This document shows, piece by piece, positions 15,817-26,931 of a stretch of DNA of 64,000 bases. The stretch lies in NCBI RefSeq assembly GCF_009711095.1, contig NZ_WMJZ01000010.1:1-64000 (forward strand), read 5' to 3'. The position numbers and the translations under genes are program-made. The number at the start of each line of letters is the position of its first letter. Position 1 is the first letter of the stretch. Source of the stretch: Intestinirhabdus alba (GTDB lineage Bacteria > Pseudomonadota > Gammaproteobacteria > Enterobacterales > Enterobacteriaceae). The notes below the pieces were generated by a model. It did no database searches and was not told where the DNA came from. It saw only the letters and a program-made list of their open reading frames with translations.

Positions 15817-16368
15817 TCAGGGAAGTTCGGGCGGCTGCCACTCTTCCACTTCGATCAGCACCAGCAGCGCGGCGTCGCCGCCGTACGCCTTTGGAGCCTG
15901 GTGAAAGGCCATGACGTGCGGGTGCTGTGCCAGCCATAGCGGCGTCTGCTGCTTCAGAATGTGCTTGCCGTGGCCGTGCATGACGCAGGCGCAAAAGAGA
16001 TGCTCGCGGCGGCAGGCGGCAATCAGCGCGCCTAACTCCTGTTTGGCCTGCTGCTGGGTCAGCCCGTGCAGATCGAGAAACAGCTCCGGGGAGTAGTCGC
16101 CGCGGCGTAATTTTTTTAGCTCAAAATGGCTGACGTCGGCGCGCACGTACTTTACCGGCCCTTCGCTGTTCAGCAGCGGCTGAAACTCGTCGGAAAAATA
16201 GTGGCTGGCATCCGCCTGCTCCTGAAGCAGGCGCTTCTCCGGCACCACGGTGAGCTTTTTCCGCTGCGGCTGATGCACAATCGTATCCTGCTTCATTCGC
16301 CGGGTGCCGGTCATCAGCTGGCGAAACAGCGCCTGATCCTCCTCGCTAAGCGATGTTTTCTTTTTCAT
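15817..16368 (-). CDS. smrB: Ribosome rescue factor SmrB (Smr-domain endonuclease)
   Basis: A 183-residue protein matching E. coli SmrB (YfcN), which cleaves mRNA at collided ribosomes. The N-terminal helix region is [19 protein letters not shown]; the Smr domain (about 95-175) contains [11 protein letters not shown] and the HGHGKHILK loop expected of the catalytic site. It ends EEWQPPELP like the E. coli protein. It is divergent from prmB with a short promoter region between. This is the first intact core gene to the right of the island; in E. coli the neighbour on the island side is sixA, which is not seen here. Confidence 0.96.
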   Translation of the reverse strand: MKKKTSLSEEDQALFRQLMTGTRRMKQDTIVHQPQRKKLTVVPEKRLLQEQADASHYFSDEFQPLLNSEGPVKYVRADVSHFELKKLRRGDYSPELFLDLHGLTQQQAKQELGALIAACRREHLFCACVMHGHGKHILKQQTPLWLAQHPHVMAFHQAPKAYGGDAALLVLIEVEEWQPPELP

Positions 16369-16534
16369 TTACATTTCTCATTATTCATTTTGCGTTAGTC
16401 TAACCGACGAAGAGCGGATACGATCGCGTAAAACGTAATTTTCATCCCTTGCCGCCGTCCGGATGCTGATTTATCACCATCTTCATGGCAAACTAGCCGC
16501 CGAATTTAACGCGAGCGCGCCCGGAGGAACAGAG

Positions 16535-17473
16535 GTGGACAAAATTTTCGTTGATGAAGCAGTAAGCGATCTGCATACCATTCAGGATATGCTGCGCTGG
16601 GCGGTAAGTCGTTTTAGCGCGGCGAATATCTGGTATGGTCACGGGACCGATAACCCGTGGGATGAAGCCGTCCAGCTGGTGCTGCCTTCTCTCTACCTGC
16701 CGCTGGATATTCCGCCAGAGATGCACAGCGCGCGTCTGACCTCCAGCGAACGCCACCGCATCGTTGAGCGGGTGATCCGCCGCGTTAATGAGCGCGTTCC
16801 GGTTGCCTATCTGACCAATAAAGCCTGGTTCTGCGGCCACGAGTTTTACGTCGATGAGCGGGTGCTGGTGCCGCGTTCGCCGATTGGCGAGCTGATCAAC
16901 AACCGCTTCGCCGGGCTGGTTGGCAAACCGCCGCGCCACATCCTCGATATGTGCACCGGCAGCGGCTGTATCGCTATCGCCTGCGCCTGGGCCTTTCCGG
17001 AGGCGGAGGTGGACGCGGTGGACATCTCCGTTGACGCGCTGGCGGTCGCCGAGCACAACATTGAAGCGCACGGCCTGATCCACCAGGTGACGCCAATTCG
17101 CTCCGATCTGTTCCGCGAGCTGCCGAAGGTGCAGTATGACCTGATCGTCACCAATCCGCCGTACGTGGACGCAGAGGACATGTCCGATCTGCCCAACGAA
17201 TATCGCCACGAGCCGGAGCTGGGTCTGGCGTCCGGCAGCGACGGCCTCACATTGACCCGCCGTATTCTCGGCTGCGCGCCGGATTACCTGGCGGAGAACG
17301 GCATTCTGATTTGTGAAGTCGGAAACAGCATGGTACACCTGATGGAGCAGTATCCTGACGTGCCGTTTACCTGGCTTGAATTTGATAACGGCGGCGACGG
17401 CGTCTTTATGCTGACCAAAGCGCAGCTGATTGCCGCTCGCGAACGCTTCGGCCTCTATACAGACCAGGCTTAG
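16535..17473 (+). CDS. prmB: 50S ribosomal protein L3 N5-glutamine methyltransferase
   Basis: A 312-residue SAM-dependent enzyme that methylates Gln150 of ribosomal protein L3. Motifs seen: [12 protein letters not shown] for SAM binding, the NPPY catalytic tetrad in [12 protein letters not shown], and the family-typical [12 protein letters not shown] longer frame opens at 16463, but GTG at 16535 ([10 protein letters not shown]) gives the family N-terminus and has GGAGG 7 nt upstream, so that start was chosen. It precedes aroC by about 155 nt, as in E. coli. Confidence 0.97.
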   Translation: MDKIFVDEAVSDLHTIQDMLRWAVSRFSAANIWYGHGTDNPWDEAVQLVLPSLYLPLDIPPEMHSARLTSSERHRIVERVIRRVNERVPVAYLTNKAWFCGHEFYVDERVLVPRSPIGELINNRFAGLVGKPPRHILDMCTGSGCIAIACAWAFPEAEVDAVDISVDALAVAEHNIEAHGLIHQVTPIRSDLFRELPKVQYDLIVTNPPYVDAEDMSDLPNEYRHEPELGLASGSDGLTLTRRILGCAPDYLAENGILICEVGNSMVHLMEQYPDVPFTWLEFDNGGDGVFMLTKAQLIAARERFGLYTDQA

Positions 17474-17629
17474 TGCCTTAATCGTTCACGGACAGAGCAT
17501 TCAGGCCCGGAGCACGGCGTGTGCCGTCGTCGCAGGCTCGTCCCCCTGCGCCCTGATGACGCGCCTGGCTAAGGGATGCAGCTTAAAACGCACCACCACA
17601 CCACAACGTAAAACCCTAACGGAGCGGTA

Positions 17630-18715
17630 ATGGCAGGAAACACAACAGGACAACTCTTTCGTGTCACCACCTTCGGTGAGTCGCACGGACCGGCGCTCGG
17701 CTGTATTGTTGACGGCGTGCCGCCGGGCTTTCCTCTGAGCGAGGCCGACCTGCAGCACGATCTCGACAGGCGGCGTCCGGGCACCTCGCGCTACACGACC
17801 CAGCGCCGGGAGCCGGATCGGGTCAAGATCCTCTCCGGGGTCTTTGAAGGCGTTACCACCGGCACCAGCATTGGCCTGCTGATCGAGAACACCGATCAGC
17901 GCTCGCAGGACTACAGCGCCATCAAGGACCTTTTCCGTCCCGGCCACGCCGACTACACCCTGGAACAGAAGTATGGCCTGCGCGATTATCGCGGCGGCGG
18001 CCGCTCTTCCGCTCGTGAAACGGCAATGCGCGTGGCGGCCGGGGCGATTGCCAAAAAATATCTCGCCGATCGGTACGGCATCATGATTCAGGGCTGCCTG
18101 ACCCAGATGGGGGATATCCCACTGGCGATTAAGGACTGGCAGCAGGTGGAGCAAAACCCGTTCTTTTGTCCGGACCCGGATAAAATCGCGGCGCTCGATG
18201 AGCTGATGCGCACCCTGAAGAAAGAGGGCGACTCCATCGGGGCGAAGGTAACCGTGGTGGCCAACGGCGTGCCGCCGGGCCTCGGCGAGCCGGTCTTCGA
18301 TCGCCTGGATGCCGATATCGCCCACGCCCTGATGAGCATCAACGCGGTGAAGGGCGTGGAGATTGGCGACGGCTTCGACGTAGTGGCGCTGCGCGGCAGC
18401 CAGAATCGTGATGAAATTACCCGCGCCGGTTTTCAGAGCAACCACGCCGGGGGGATCCTCGGCGGTATCAGCAGCGGGCAGCAGATTATCGCGCATATGG
18501 CCCTGAAACCTACCTCCAGCATCACCGTGCCGGGCCGCACCATCAACCGCTCCGGTGAAGAGGTGGAGATGATCACTAAGGGACGACACGATCCGTGCGT
18601 CGGTATTCGCGCGGTGCCCATTGCCGAAGCGATGCTGGCGATGGTGCTGATGGACCACCTGCTGCGCCACCGGGCGCAGAACGCGGATGTGAAAACTGAT
18701 ATTCCACGCTGGTAA
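17630..18715 (+). CDS. aroC: Chorismate synthase
   Basis: A 361-residue enzyme catalysing the last shikimate step, EPSP to chorismate, with reduced FMN as cofactor. The full-length family pattern is present: [14 protein letters not shown] near the N-terminus, the arginine-rich [14 protein letters not shown] loop, and [17 protein letters not shown] near the C-terminus. Chorismate also feeds 2,3-dihydroxybenzoate synthesis, the aryl donor proposed for the NRPS in this window, though the genes are not linked functionally here. The stop codon is 3 nt before mepA, so the two are likely cotranscribed. Confidence 0.98.
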   Translation: MAGNTTGQLFRVTTFGESHGPALGCIVDGVPPGFPLSEADLQHDLDRRRPGTSRYTTQRREPDRVKILSGVFEGVTTGTSIGLLIENTDQRSQDYSAIKDLFRPGHADYTLEQKYGLRDYRGGGRSSARETAMRVAAGAIAKKYLADRYGIMIQGCLTQMGDIPLAIKDWQQVEQNPFFCPDPDKIAALDELMRTLKKEGDSIGAKVTVVANGVPPGLGEPVFDRLDADIAHALMSINAVKGVEIGDGFDVVALRGSQNRDEITRAGFQSNHAGGILGGISSGQQIIAHMALKPTSSITVPGRTINRSGEEVEMITKGRHDPCVGIRAVPIAEAMLAMVLMDHLLRHRAQNADVKTDIPRW

Positions 18716-18718
18716 AAA

Positions 18719-19543
18719 ATGAAAAAAATCGTAATTGCGCTGCTGGCCCTGCTTGCCTGCGGCACAGGCCAGGCGGCGACGCCGTGGCAGAAAATCACCC
18801 AGCCGGTGCCGGGCAGCCCCCGGTCGATCGGCAGTTTTTCCAACGGCTGCATCGTCGGTGCCGCCACGCTGCCCGTAGAGTCAGACAGCTATCAGGTGAT
18901 GCGTACCGATCGGAACCGCTACTTTGGCCATCCGGACCTGGTGCGGTTTATCCAGCGCCTTAGCGCCAGGGTGAGCGATGAGGATCTGGGGACGCTGCTG
19001 GTCGGCGATATGGGAATGCCCGCAGGCGGCCGCTTCAACGGCGGCCACGCCAGCCATCAGACCGGGCTGGACGTCGATATTTTCCTGCAGCTGCCGAAAA
19101 CGCGCTGGACCCCGGCGCAGCTGCTGCGCCCTCAGGCGCTGGACCTGGTCTCCCGGGACGGTAAACGTGTGACCTCCACCCTGTGGACGCCGGAGATCGC
19201 CAGCCTGATTAAGCTGGCGGCCCAGGATAATGAGGTTACGCGCATTTTTGTTAACCCGGCCATTAAGCAGCGGCTCTGCCTGGATGCCGGAACCGACCGC
19301 GACTGGCTGCGCAAGGTGCGGCCCTGGTTCCAGCATCGCGCGCATATGCACGTGCGGCTGCGCTGCCCGGACGACAGTCTGGAGTGTATCGATCAGCCCG
19401 CGCCGCCGCCGGGCGACGGCTGCGGCGCGGAGCTGCAGAGCTGGTTTGCCCCGGCAAAACCCGGAGCAACGCCGCCCGTGAAGAAGACGCCGCCGCCGCT
19501 GCCGCCTTCCTGCCAGGCGCTGCTGGATGAGCATGTACTCTGA
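18719..19543 (+). CDS. mepA: Penicillin-insensitive murein endopeptidase
   Basis: A 274-residue periplasmic LAS/M74 zinc endopeptidase that cuts D-Ala-meso-DAP cross-links in peptidoglycan. A signal peptide is evident ([19 protein letters not shown]). Zinc ligands lie in [13 protein letters not shown] (HxxxxxxD) and HRAHMHVRL (HxH). The C-terminus is proline-rich ([10 protein letters not shown]). It sits 3 nt after aroC and overlaps yfcA, as in E. coli, where the genes form one transcription unit. Confidence 0.97.
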   Translation: MKKIVIALLALLACGTGQAATPWQKITQPVPGSPRSIGSFSNGCIVGAATLPVESDSYQVMRTDRNRYFGHPDLVRFIQRLSARVSDEDLGTLLVGDMGMPAGGRFNGGHASHQTGLDVDIFLQLPKTRWTPAQLLRPQALDLVSRDGKRVTSTLWTPEIASLIKLAAQDNEVTRIFVNPAIKQRLCLDAGTDRDWLRKVRPWFQHRAHMHVRLRCPDDSLECIDQPAPPPGDGCGAELQSWFAPAKPGATPPVKKTPPPLPPSCQALLDEHVL

Positions 19544-20352
19544 TGGACAGTTTTCTCGATCTGTTTATGGTCTCCCCGCTGCTGCTGGGCATCCTCTTTT
19601 TTGTGGCGCTGCTGGCCGGTTTTATTGACTCACTGGCCGGCGGCGGCGGGCTGTTGACCATTCCCGCCCTGATGGCCGCAGGCATGTCCCCGGCCCACGC
19701 GCTGGCCACCAATAAGCTGCAGGCCTGCGGGGGATCGATTTCCGCTTCCGTCTATTTTATCCGGCGTAAGGTAGTTAACCTCAGCGAGCAGAAGCTGAAT
19801 ATCGCGATGACTTTTATCGGCTCAATGAGCGGCGCGCTGCTGGTGCAGTATGTGCGGTCGGAAATGTTGCGTCAGATCCTGCCCATCCTGGTTATCTGCA
19901 TCGGCCTGTACTTTCTGCTGATGCCAAAGCTGGGGGAAGAGGATCGTCAGCGCCGCCTCTACGGCCTGCCCTTTGCGCTGGTGGCGGGCGGCTGCGTCGG
20001 CTTCTACGACGGCTTTTTTGGCCCGGCGGCCGGTTCGTTCTACGCGCTGACGTTTGTGACCCTGTGCGGCTTCAATCTGGCGAAATCCACCGCTCACGCC
20101 AAGGTGCTGAACGCCACCTCAAATATCGGCGGCCTGCTGCTGTTTATGCTCGGCGGCAAGGTGGTCTGGGCCACCGGCCTGGTGATGCTGGTGGGCCAGT
20201 TCCTCGGGGCGCGCATAGGCTCACGGCTGGTGCTGAGTAAGGGACAGACGCTGATCCGACCGCTGATCGTCATCGTTTCGGCGGTGATGAGCGCTAAGTT
20301 ACTTTATGATAACCATGGACAGGAGATCCTCCACTGGCTGGGGATGAGCTAA
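19543..20352 (+). CDS. yfcA: TSUP-family membrane transporter YfcA
   Basis: A 269-residue polytopic inner-membrane protein of the TSUP/TauE-SafE family, probably moving sulfur-containing or organic anions; the substrate of YfcA is not known. Typical repeated glycine-rich motifs are seen: AGFIDSLAGGGGLLTIPAL near the N-terminus and GFYDGFFGPAAGSFYAL in the second half. The start overlaps the mepA stop by one base, and the stop overlaps the epmC start, so the three genes are translationally coupled. Confidence 0.94.
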   Translation: MDSFLDLFMVSPLLLGILFFVALLAGFIDSLAGGGGLLTIPALMAAGMSPAHALATNKLQACGGSISASVYFIRRKVVNLSEQKLNIAMTFIGSMSGALLVQYVRSEMLRQILPILVICIGLYFLLMPKLGEEDRQRRLYGLPFALVAGGCVGFYDGFFGPAAGSFYALTFVTLCGFNLAKSTAHAKVLNATSNIGGLLLFMLGGKVVWATGLVMLVGQFLGARIGSRLVLSKGQTLIRPLIVIVSAVMSAKLLYDNHGQEILHWLGMS

Positions 20353-20900
20353 TGAACGATACGCACCATTATGAACAGCTGATTACTATTTTTAACCGCT
20401 GCTTTGCCGATGAGTTTTCCACCCGTCTGGTCAAGGGGGACGACGAGCCGATCTATCTTCCCGCCGACAGCGAAGTGCCCTACCACCGGATCGTCTTTGC
20501 GCACGGCTACTACGCCAGCGCCCTGCACGAGATTTCCCACTGGTGTATCGCCGGGAAAGCGCGCCGCGAGCTGGTTGACTTTGGCTACTGGTACTGCCCG
20601 GACGGCCGCGACGCCCGGACCCAGAGCAAATTTGAAGATGTCGAAGTGAAGCCGCAGGCGCTGGACTGGCTGTTTTGCGTGGCGGCGGGCTATCCGTTTA
20701 ACGTCAGCTGCGACAACCTCGACGGCGACTTTGAGCCGGATCGCGTGGCCTTCCAGCGTCGGGTACATGCGCAGGTCATGATCTATCTGGAAAAGGGCAT
20801 TCCGGAGCGCCCGGCGCGCTTTATCCGCGCCCTGCAGGATTACTATCACACGCCTGAGCTGAGGGCGGAACAGTTTCCGTGGCCGGAAGCGCTCGTCTGA
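20352..20900 (+). CDS. epmC: Elongation factor P hydroxylase
   Basis: A 182-residue EpmC (YfcM) homologue that hydroxylates the beta-lysylated Lys34 of elongation factor P, the last EF-P modification step. The family signature HGYYASALHEISHWCIAGK with its HExxH-like metal site, followed by LVDFGYWYCPDGRD, is intact. The length equals that of E. coli. It overlaps yfcA by one base; yfcL follows at 30 nt with a good GAGGAAAA ribosome-binding site. Confidence 0.95.
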   Translation: MNDTHHYEQLITIFNRCFADEFSTRLVKGDDEPIYLPADSEVPYHRIVFAHGYYASALHEISHWCIAGKARRELVDFGYWYCPDGRDARTQSKFEDVEVKPQALDWLFCVAAGYPFNVSCDNLDGDFEPDRVAFQRRVHAQVMIYLEKGIPERPARFIRALQDYYHTPELRAEQFPWPEALV

Positions 20901-20930
20901 GCCGACGCCACGTTCTTATGAGGAAAAAAG

Positions 20931-21209
20931 ATGATCGCAGAGTTTGAAACACGCATTCTGGCACTGATTGACGATATGGTAGAGCACGCAAGCGATGACG
21001 AGCTGTTTGCCAGCGGCTATTTGCGTGGGCACCTGACGTTAGCCGTGGCCGGGCTGGAAAGCGGGGACGACCACTCTGCGCAGGCGGTTTACGCCAGCGT
21101 TATCCACAGCCTGGAAAAAGCGATTGAGGCGGGCGAACTCTCTCCGCGCGATCGGGCGCTGGTCCGGGAAATGTGGGACGCTCTGTTCCAGAAGGCAAAC
21201 CAGCCCTGA
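20931..21209 (+). CDS. yfcL: Conserved small protein YfcL
   Basis: A 92-residue cytoplasmic protein matching E. coli YfcL in length and position. It is acidic and largely helical ([20 protein letters not shown] at the N-terminus). No catalytic motif is visible and its function is unknown. It is the last gene of the rightward unit that starts at prmB or aroC and is convergent with mnmC, whose stop is 30 nt away. Confidence 0.92.
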   Translation: MIAEFETRILALIDDMVEHASDDELFASGYLRGHLTLAVAGLESGDDHSAQAVYASVIHSLEKAIEAGELSPRDRALVREMWDALFQKANQP

Positions 21210-21238
21210 CCGCAGGCCGGGCGCGCCGACGCCCGGCA

Positions 21239-23239
21239 TCACTTCACCGCCTTTCCCTTGAGCAGCTTGCGCACCCACAGACGATTCGGATGCAGCGCCG
21301 CCAGCGTGTCGGCGTCCAGCGGGATGGGTTCGCCGCTCATCTGCGCGGCGAGGATCTCGGCGCACAGCGGCGCGGAGCACAGCCCGCGCGAGCCTAGCGC
21401 GCCCAGCATATAGAGATCGGGGTGGACCGGCGCGCCTGCCGCCTTCGCCGTCGAGTGGGCCAGATCGGCGTACTGCGCCAGCGTGGCCTCGTAGTCCGGC
21501 ACGCCTCCCACCATTGGCAGATGGTCGCGGGTGGCGCAGCGAACGCCCACCCGCGCGTCATTGGCGCTGACGTCCACCTCCTGCGCCCAGACGGCGTCCG
21601 GGAAGCAGTCAATCAGACGCTGGCGGTTGCGCTGCTGATCCTCCTCGCTGAAGGCCATCTCGCGCACGCCGCGATGATAGCTCGCTCCGATACAGTGGCT
21701 GCGGGTGGCCGGATTCTGCGGCGTCAGGTAGCCGTCATAGCAGAGCACCTGACGAAGCTGCGAGAGGGCCTCGCCGCCGGGAATATGGCTCACCTGGCCG
21801 CCGACGGCGTATACCGGCAGCTGCGCCGTCTGCGCCAGCTGATTGAGGTTATGCCCGGTCGCCAGAACCACGCTGGCGGCGGGGGCGGTTTCGCCATCGC
21901 TAAAGCGCAGCTGCCACCGGTCCGGGTGCCTGTTGAGCTGCACCAGCCGTTTATTCCAGTGAATGACCAGGCCCTGCCGCTGCGCCAGGGCTAGCGCGGC
22001 GGCGGTCAGCTGCGCCGGGGAGAGCCAGCCGCCGGTCGGATACTGAATGCCGCCGCAGCCGGTGTCGACGCCCGCCGTGGCGGCGACGTCCCGGGCGGTG
22101 ACCGCCCTGGCAAGCGCCTCCGGCAGCGCCAGCGATAACATCTGGTCAATTTTCTGCTGGCTCTTTTCGTCCCAGCCGAGCTGGGTGACGCCGCACCACC
22201 GGTGGTCAAACTCAACGGGCAGCGAATCATACAGGCGGCGGGCGAAGGTAAAGGCCGCCGGAAAAAAGGCCGCCAGCGCCGGATCGTGCGCGCTCAGCAG
22301 CGGGTACAGCGCCCCCTGACGGTTGCCGGAAGCGCCCTGGGCGGGCTGCCCGTCGGCGCAGTAGAGGGTAACCTGCCAGCCGCGGCGCAGCAGCGCCAGC
22401 GCCAGCAGGGCGCTGGCGATACCGCCGCCGATGAGCGCCGCTTCGCGCCGGCTGCTGCCGACGCGGGCGAACCAGGGGGCGGCGGAGGCGATGGGGGCGG
22501 CCGCCGACATCGTGCCGCAGAGCATCTCACGCTTGCGGCCAAAGCCTTTGTGCTTGCGCATCGTGAACCCCGCCTCCTGCAGTCCCCGGCGCACAAAGCC
22601 TGCGGAGGTGAAGGTTGCCAGCGTGCCGTCGGGGCGGGCCAGCCGGGCCATCGCGTTAAACAGGGATGGGGTCCACATATCGGGATTTTTTGCCGGGGCG
22701 AAGCCGTCGAGAAACCAGGCGTCGACCTGCCGGTTCAGGGAGTCGTCCAGTTTTTCGGTCAGCGCGTTGATATCGCCAAACCACAGGTCCAGCGTGACCC
22801 GCCCGTCGTCGAGCAGCAGCCGGTGGCAGCCGGCCAGGGGCTGCGGCCACCGGGCGTGCAGCTGCTCCGCCCAGGGAGCCAGCTCCGGCCAGCGCCGGTG
22901 CGCCTCACGCAGATCCGCCAGGGTCAGCGGAAATTTTTCAAAGCTGATGAAATGGAGCCGCCGCAGGGTTGCCCGCGGGGTCGCCTGATGAAAGCGGGCA
23001 AAGGCCTGCCAGAGCGTCAGAAAGTTCAGCCCGGTGCCGAAGCCGCTCTCTGCCACCACCAGCTGCGGCCGGGGATGTTCTGCAAAGCGTTCCACAAGAC
23101 GGTTGCCGCCGAGAAAAACATAGCGGGTCTCTTCAAGTCCATTATCATTAGAAAAATAGACGTCATCAAAATCTCGGGAAACAGGTGTACCCTCAGCGTT
23201 AAATTCGAGGTTGGCGGGGTGTATCGCGTTATATTTCAC
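21239..23239 (-). CDS. mnmC: Bifunctional tRNA mnm5s2U34 biosynthesis protein MnmC
   Basis: A 666-residue fusion enzyme completing mnm5s2U at the tRNA wobble position. The N-terminal domain is a SAM methyltransferase ([30 protein letters not shown]); the C-terminal domain is an FAD-dependent oxidase that removes the carboxymethyl group (dinucleotide-binding [18 protein letters not shown]). The frame stays open upstream to 23341, but GTG at 23239 gives [19 protein letters not shown], matching the E. coli N-terminus, and leaves the fabB operators outside the gene. It is divergent from fabB. Confidence 0.97.
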   Translation of the reverse strand: MKYNAIHPANLEFNAEGTPVSRDFDDVYFSNDNGLEETRYVFLGGNRLVERFAEHPRPQLVVAESGFGTGLNFLTLWQAFARFHQATPRATLRRLHFISFEKFPLTLADLREAHRRWPELAPWAEQLHARWPQPLAGCHRLLLDDGRVTLDLWFGDINALTEKLDDSLNRQVDAWFLDGFAPAKNPDMWTPSLFNAMARLARPDGTLATFTSAGFVRRGLQEAGFTMRKHKGFGRKREMLCGTMSAAAPIASAAPWFARVGSSRREAALIGGGIASALLALALLRRGWQVTLYCADGQPAQGASGNRQGALYPLLSAHDPALAAFFPAAFTFARRLYDSLPVEFDHRWCGVTQLGWDEKSQQKIDQMLSLALPEALARAVTARDVAATAGVDTGCGGIQYPTGGWLSPAQLTAAALALAQRQGLVIHWNKRLVQLNRHPDRWQLRFSDGETAPAASVVLATGHNLNQLAQTAQLPVYAVGGQVSHIPGGEALSQLRQVLCYDGYLTPQNPATRSHCIGASYHRGVREMAFSEEDQQRNRQRLIDCFPDAVWAQEVDVSANDARVGVRCATRDHLPMVGGVPDYEATLAQYADLAHSTAKAAGAPVHPDLYMLGALGSRGLCSAPLCAEILAAQMSGEPIPLDADTLAALHPNRLWVRKLLKGKAVK

Positions 23240-23314
23240 GTAAGTTACTCGTCCGGCAGGCAGTGCACCGATCTTAATGCTGTGGCTCCCCGGGCGCAAA
23301 TTTCCGCAGATTTT

Positions 23315-23331
23315 GGCTGATCGGACTTGTT
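23315..23331. promoter_or_regulatory. Probable FadR site in the fabB promoter
   Basis: GGCTGATCGGACTTGTT agrees at 12 of 17 positions with the FadR operator consensus. FadR activates fabB in E. coli from a comparable position immediately upstream of the FabR palindrome. The juxtaposition with the FabR site supports the call. Confidence 0.65.
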
Positions 23332-23332
23332 C

Positions 23333-23350
23333 AGCGTACAAGTGTACGCT
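23333..23350. promoter_or_regulatory. FabR operator of fabB
   Basis: AGCGTACAAGTGTACGCT is a near-perfect palindrome matching the FabR-binding site of enterobacterial fabB promoters, which lets unsaturated fatty-acid status repress the gene. It lies 48-65 bases upstream of the fabB start. Confidence 0.88.
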
Positions 23351-23397
23351 ATTGTGCGACTCGAAACTTACTATAGTGCGACTTACAGAGGTATTGA

Positions 23398-24615
23398 ATG
23401 AAACGTGCAGTGATTACTGGCCTGGGCATTGTTTCCAGCATCGGTAATAACCAGCAGGAAGTCCTGGCATCTCTGCGTGAAGGGCGTTCAGGGATCACTT
23501 TCTCTGAAGAGTTTAAAGATTCTGGTATGCGTAGCCACGTATGGGGGAATGTCAAACTGGATACCACCGGTCTGATCGACCGTAAAGTGGTCCGTTTCAT
23601 GAACGATGCCTCTATCTATTCCTGGCTTGCCATGCAGCAGGCCGTTGAAGATTCCGGACTGAAAGATGAGCAATATCAGAATAATCCTCGCGTCGGCCTG
23701 ATCGCCGGTTCCGGCGGGTCTTCTAAATATCAGGTTTTCGGTGCCGACGCGATGCGCAGCCCGCGCGGCCTGAAGGCGGTGGGTCCCTATGTGGTGACCA
23801 AGGCGATGGCGTCTGCGGTTTCCGCCTGCCTCGCCACGCCGTTTAAAATTCACGGGGTTAACTACTCCATCAGCTCCGCCTGCGCCACCTCCGCGCACTG
23901 CATCGGCAACGCGGTAGAGCAGATCCAGCTGGGCAAACAGGATATCGTGTTTGCCGGCGGCGGCGAAGAGCTTTGCTGGGAGATGGCGTGCGAGTTCGAC
24001 GCCATGGGCGCGCTCTCCACCAAATACAACGACACGCCGGAGAAAGCTTCCCGCACCTATGACACCAAACGCGACGGCTTTGTTATCGCCGGCGGCGGCG
24101 GTATGGTCGTGGTGGAAGAGCTGGAGCACGCGCTGGCGCGCGGGGCGCATATCTATGCGGAAATCGTGGGCTATGGCGCGACCTCTGACGGGGCCGACAT
24201 GGTTGCCCCATCCGGCGAAGGCGCGGTGCGCTGTATGCGGATGGCGATGCAGGACGTTGACACCCCAATCGACTACCTCAACTCTCACGGCACCTCCACG
24301 CCGGTTGGCGACGTGAAGGAGCTGGGGGCAATCCGCGAAGTGTTCGGCGATCGCAGCCCGGCCATTTCCGCGACCAAAGCGATGACCGGCCACTCTCTGG
24401 GGGCGGCGGGCGTACAGGAAGCCATCTATTCCCTGCTGATGCTGGAGCACGGCTTTATTGCCCCAAGCATCAACATCGAAGAGATGGACGAGCAGGCGGC
24501 GGGTCTGAACATCGTGACCGAAACCATCGAACGCGAGCTGCACACCGTGATGTCCAACAGCTTCGGCTTTGGCGGGACTAACGCCACGCTGGTTATGCGC
24601 AAGCTGAAAGCGTAA
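23398..24615 (+). CDS. fabB: 3-oxoacyl-[ACP] synthase I
   Basis: A 405-residue condensing enzyme of type II fatty-acid synthesis, essential for unsaturated fatty acids. The catalytic Cys lies in [13 protein letters not shown], and the two catalytic histidines in [11 protein letters not shown] and GHSLGAAG; the C-terminal [11 protein letters not shown] is typical. It has its own promoter with FabR and FadR operators and is divergent from mnmC. An hairpin-prone GC-rich stretch follows the gene. Confidence 0.98.
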   Translation: MKRAVITGLGIVSSIGNNQQEVLASLREGRSGITFSEEFKDSGMRSHVWGNVKLDTTGLIDRKVVRFMNDASIYSWLAMQQAVEDSGLKDEQYQNNPRVGLIAGSGGSSKYQVFGADAMRSPRGLKAVGPYVVTKAMASAVSACLATPFKIHGVNYSISSACATSAHCIGNAVEQIQLGKQDIVFAGGGEELCWEMACEFDAMGALSTKYNDTPEKASRTYDTKRDGFVIAGGGGMVVVEELEHALARGAHIYAEIVGYGATSDGADMVAPSGEGAVRCMRMAMQDVDTPIDYLNSHGTSTPVGDVKELGAIREVFGDRSPAISATKAMTGHSLGAAGVQEAIYSLLMLEHGFIAPSINIEEMDEQAAGLNIVTETIERELHTVMSNSFGFGGTNATLVMRKLKA

Positions 24616-24822
24616 GCGGAATTTGCTTCAGGCCGCGCGCTGGCCGTGGAATGCCCCGACGCCTCCCGGAACCTGGGCATTTCGGGCGAGTCTCACGGAT
24701 GAGACAAGCAACCAAAGCCAACGCTCAGCTAACATGCACGGATACTGACGAAGAACGGGTCCCCTGACGGCGGCCGGTTCTTTTGCCATTCAGGAAGAGT
24801 GAATAACAGGGATGTATAAATA

Positions 24823-25470
24823 ATGGATAGCGTATCAAAACGTCTGACGCACAGCAGCTTCTGCGTCGCGGTGTTCGTCGGCTGGTTCTGCTGCCTGTTT
24901 CTGAGCGGGCTGCTGCCGGGCTTTGCCACCCTATATCAACTTGGGCTGGCGATGGCGTTTTTGCATATGGGCATTCTGCTGCCGTACGCGCTGTTTTGCT
25001 GGCGCAGCTACTCCCGGCGCTGGGCCTACCTGCCGCTGGGGCGCTTTTCTCTGCGCGACCTGCTGCTTCCCGCGCTGGCGCTGTTCGTATTGATGCTGAT
25101 CCACGGACACTTTGCCCGGCCTGAAACCTGGATGAACGAACTGTTCAGAAAAAGCGTCGGGGTGAACGTGCTGACGATCCTCACGCTGTGCCTGGCGGCA
25201 CCCATTGGTGAAGAGATTATTTTTCGCGGCTTTGTGCTGAACAGCAGCATCGGCTGGGGCGGGGGGGCAAAGAGCGTCGGTATTGTGACGACCTCGCTGC
25301 TGTTTGCGGTTGTTCATATGCAGTATCAGTCCGCAATAACGCTGGTTTTTCTGTTTGTTTTTTCAGCGATACTGTGTGTTGTCAGAATGCATACCCGCAG
25401 CCTTATCGCCCCTATCGCGCTGCATATGCTGAATAACGGCTGGGTCGTGCTGGCCCTGCTGAGCCAGTAA
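24823..25470 (+). CDS. CPBP-family intramembrane metalloprotease
   Basis: A 215-residue polytopic membrane protein. The CPBP (Abi, Rce1-like) motifs are present: EEIIFRG (EExxxR), a His in FAVVHMQYQ and HMLNNGWVVL near the C-terminus, with about six hydrophobic spans. Such proteins include CAAX prenyl proteases and bacteriocin self-immunity proteases; in enterics their substrates are mostly unknown. In E. coli no such gene lies between fabB and yfcJ, so this is an accessory insertion in a core block. It has about 200 nt of its own upstream region and is followed by 282 nt before yfcJ. Confidence 0.85.
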   Translation: MDSVSKRLTHSSFCVAVFVGWFCCLFLSGLLPGFATLYQLGLAMAFLHMGILLPYALFCWRSYSRRWAYLPLGRFSLRDLLLPALALFVLMLIHGHFARPETWMNELFRKSVGVNVLTILTLCLAAPIGEEIIFRGFVLNSSIGWGGGAKSVGIVTTSLLFAVVHMQYQSAITLVFLFVFSAILCVVRMHTRSLIAPIALHMLNNGWVVLALLSQ

Positions 25471-25752
25471 ACGCGGCGGCCGGATAAATCCCATTGACAC
25501 CCCGTTGCCCGCGCTGGCAAACTCCACCGCCGATATTATACCCAATCAGGTTAAGGCGGCCTGGGGCTGCCGGACGTGTCGCTCGTCCATCGCATCATTC
25601 GGCCTGACGGCCTCTCTCCCGCAGCGTTGCGGTTTTTCAAAACGTGAAGCCTGAGCGGGTAAGTCGCGCAGGCCTGACAATCTTCCCCGACCAACCGTAA
25701 GCGGCCATTATGCGTCGGGGCGCAGCGTAACGTTAGCAATCTGGAATAACGT

Positions 25753-26931
25753 ATGACAGCAGTAACCCAAAAAAATGACGCGCCCGCCGCGAATGTTCAG
25801 CTATTTCGCATCGCCTTCGCCGTCTTCCTGACCTATATGACGGTCGGCCTGCCGCTGCCGGCGATCCCGCTGTTCGTCAGGCACGAGCTGGGCTATGGCA
25901 ACACCATGGTCGGCATTGCGGTGGGCATTCAGTTTCTGGCGACGGTCTTAACGCGCGGCTATGCCGGACGGCTGGCGGATCAGTATGGTGCCAAACGCTC
26001 CGCGCTGCAGGGGATGTTTGCCTGCGCGCTGGCGGGAGCGGCGTGGCTGCTGGCGGCGCTGCTGCCGGTTTCCGTTCCGGTTAAGTTCGGCCTGCTGGTG
26101 GTCGGCCGGCTGATCCTCGGCTTTGGCGAGAGCCAGCTGCTGACCGGCACCCTGACGTGGGGAATGGGGCTGGTGGGGCCACGGCAATCCGGGAAGGTGA
26201 TGTCGTGGAACGGTATGGCGATCTACGGCGCGCTGGCGGTCGGTGCCCCGCTCGGTCTGCTGATCCACAGCCGCTTCGGCTTCGCCGCGCTGGCGGGAAC
26301 CACCGTGGCGCTGCCGCTGCTGGCGTGGGCGTTCAACGGCACGGTGCGCAAGGTTCCGGCCCATGCGGGCGAACGTCCGTCGCTGTGGAGCGTAGTAGGG
26401 CTTATCTGGAAGCCGGGGGTTGGGCTGGCGCTGCAGGGGGTCGGTTTTGCGACTATCGGCACCTTTGTCTCCCTCTATTTCGTCAGCCGGGGCTGGGCGA
26501 TGGCGGGCTTTACCCTGACGGCGTTCGGTGGGGCATTTGTTCTGATGCGCGTGCTGTTTGGCTGGATGCCGGACCGCTTCGGCGGCGTGAAGGTGGCCGT
26601 CGCCTCGCTGCTGGTGGAAACGGCCGGGCTGCTGCTGCTGTGGCAGGCCCCTTCGGCGTGGATGGCGCTGCTGGGGGCGGCGCTGACCGGGGCAGGCTGC
26701 TCGCTGATCTTCCCGGCGCTGGGCGTTGAGGTGGTGAAGCGCGTTCCCTCCCAGGTGCGGGGAACCGCGCTGGGCGGCTACGCCGCGTTTCAGGATATCT
26801 CCTACGGCGTCACCGGCCCGCTGGCCGGGCTGCTGGCCACCTCCTGCGGCTATCCGTCGGTGTTCCTTGCCGGGGCCATCTCCGCCGCGGTGGGGATCGT
26901 GGTTACGCTGCTCGCCTTCCGCCGCCCTTAG
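25753..26931 (+). CDS. yfcJ: MFS transporter YfcJ
   Basis: A 392-residue major facilitator with about 12 membrane spans, matching the YfcJ/YhhS (UPF0226) subfamily of sugar- or arabinose-efflux-like proteins. Characteristic stretches are [11 protein letters not shown] near the N-terminus, the loop [14 protein letters not shown] (motif A) and [21 protein letters not shown] in the C-terminal half. It is convergent with flk and overlaps its end by 4 nt. The substrate is unknown. Confidence 0.93.
   Translation: MTAVTQKNDAPAANVQLFRIAFAVFLTYMTVGLPLPAIPLFVRHELGYGNTMVGIAVGIQFLATVLTRGYAGRLADQYGAKRSALQGMFACALAGAAWLLAALLPVSVPVKFGLLVVGRLILGFGESQLLTGTLTWGMGLVGPRQSGKVMSWNGMAIYGALAVGAPLGLLIHSRFGFAALAGTTVALPLLAWAFNGTVRKVPAHAGERPSLWSVVGLIWKPGVGLALQGVGFATIGTFVSLYFVSRGWAMAGFTLTAFGGAFVLMRVLFGWMPDRFGGVKVAVASLLVETAGLLLLWQAPSAWMALLGAALTGAGCSLIFPALGVEVVKRVPSQVRGTALGGYAAFQDISYGVTGPLAGLLATSCGYPSVFLAGAISAAVGIVVTLLAFRRP

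Noticed and set aside
21422-23320. Long plus-strand open frames opposite mnmC (up to 372 codons)
   Set aside because: High GC leaves the antisense strand open; mnmC matches its family end to end and the antisense products look like nothing known.
23488-24543. 351-codon minus-strand open frame opposite fabB
   Set aside because: Shadow of fabB; composition rich in His, Arg and Ala, with no family resemblance.
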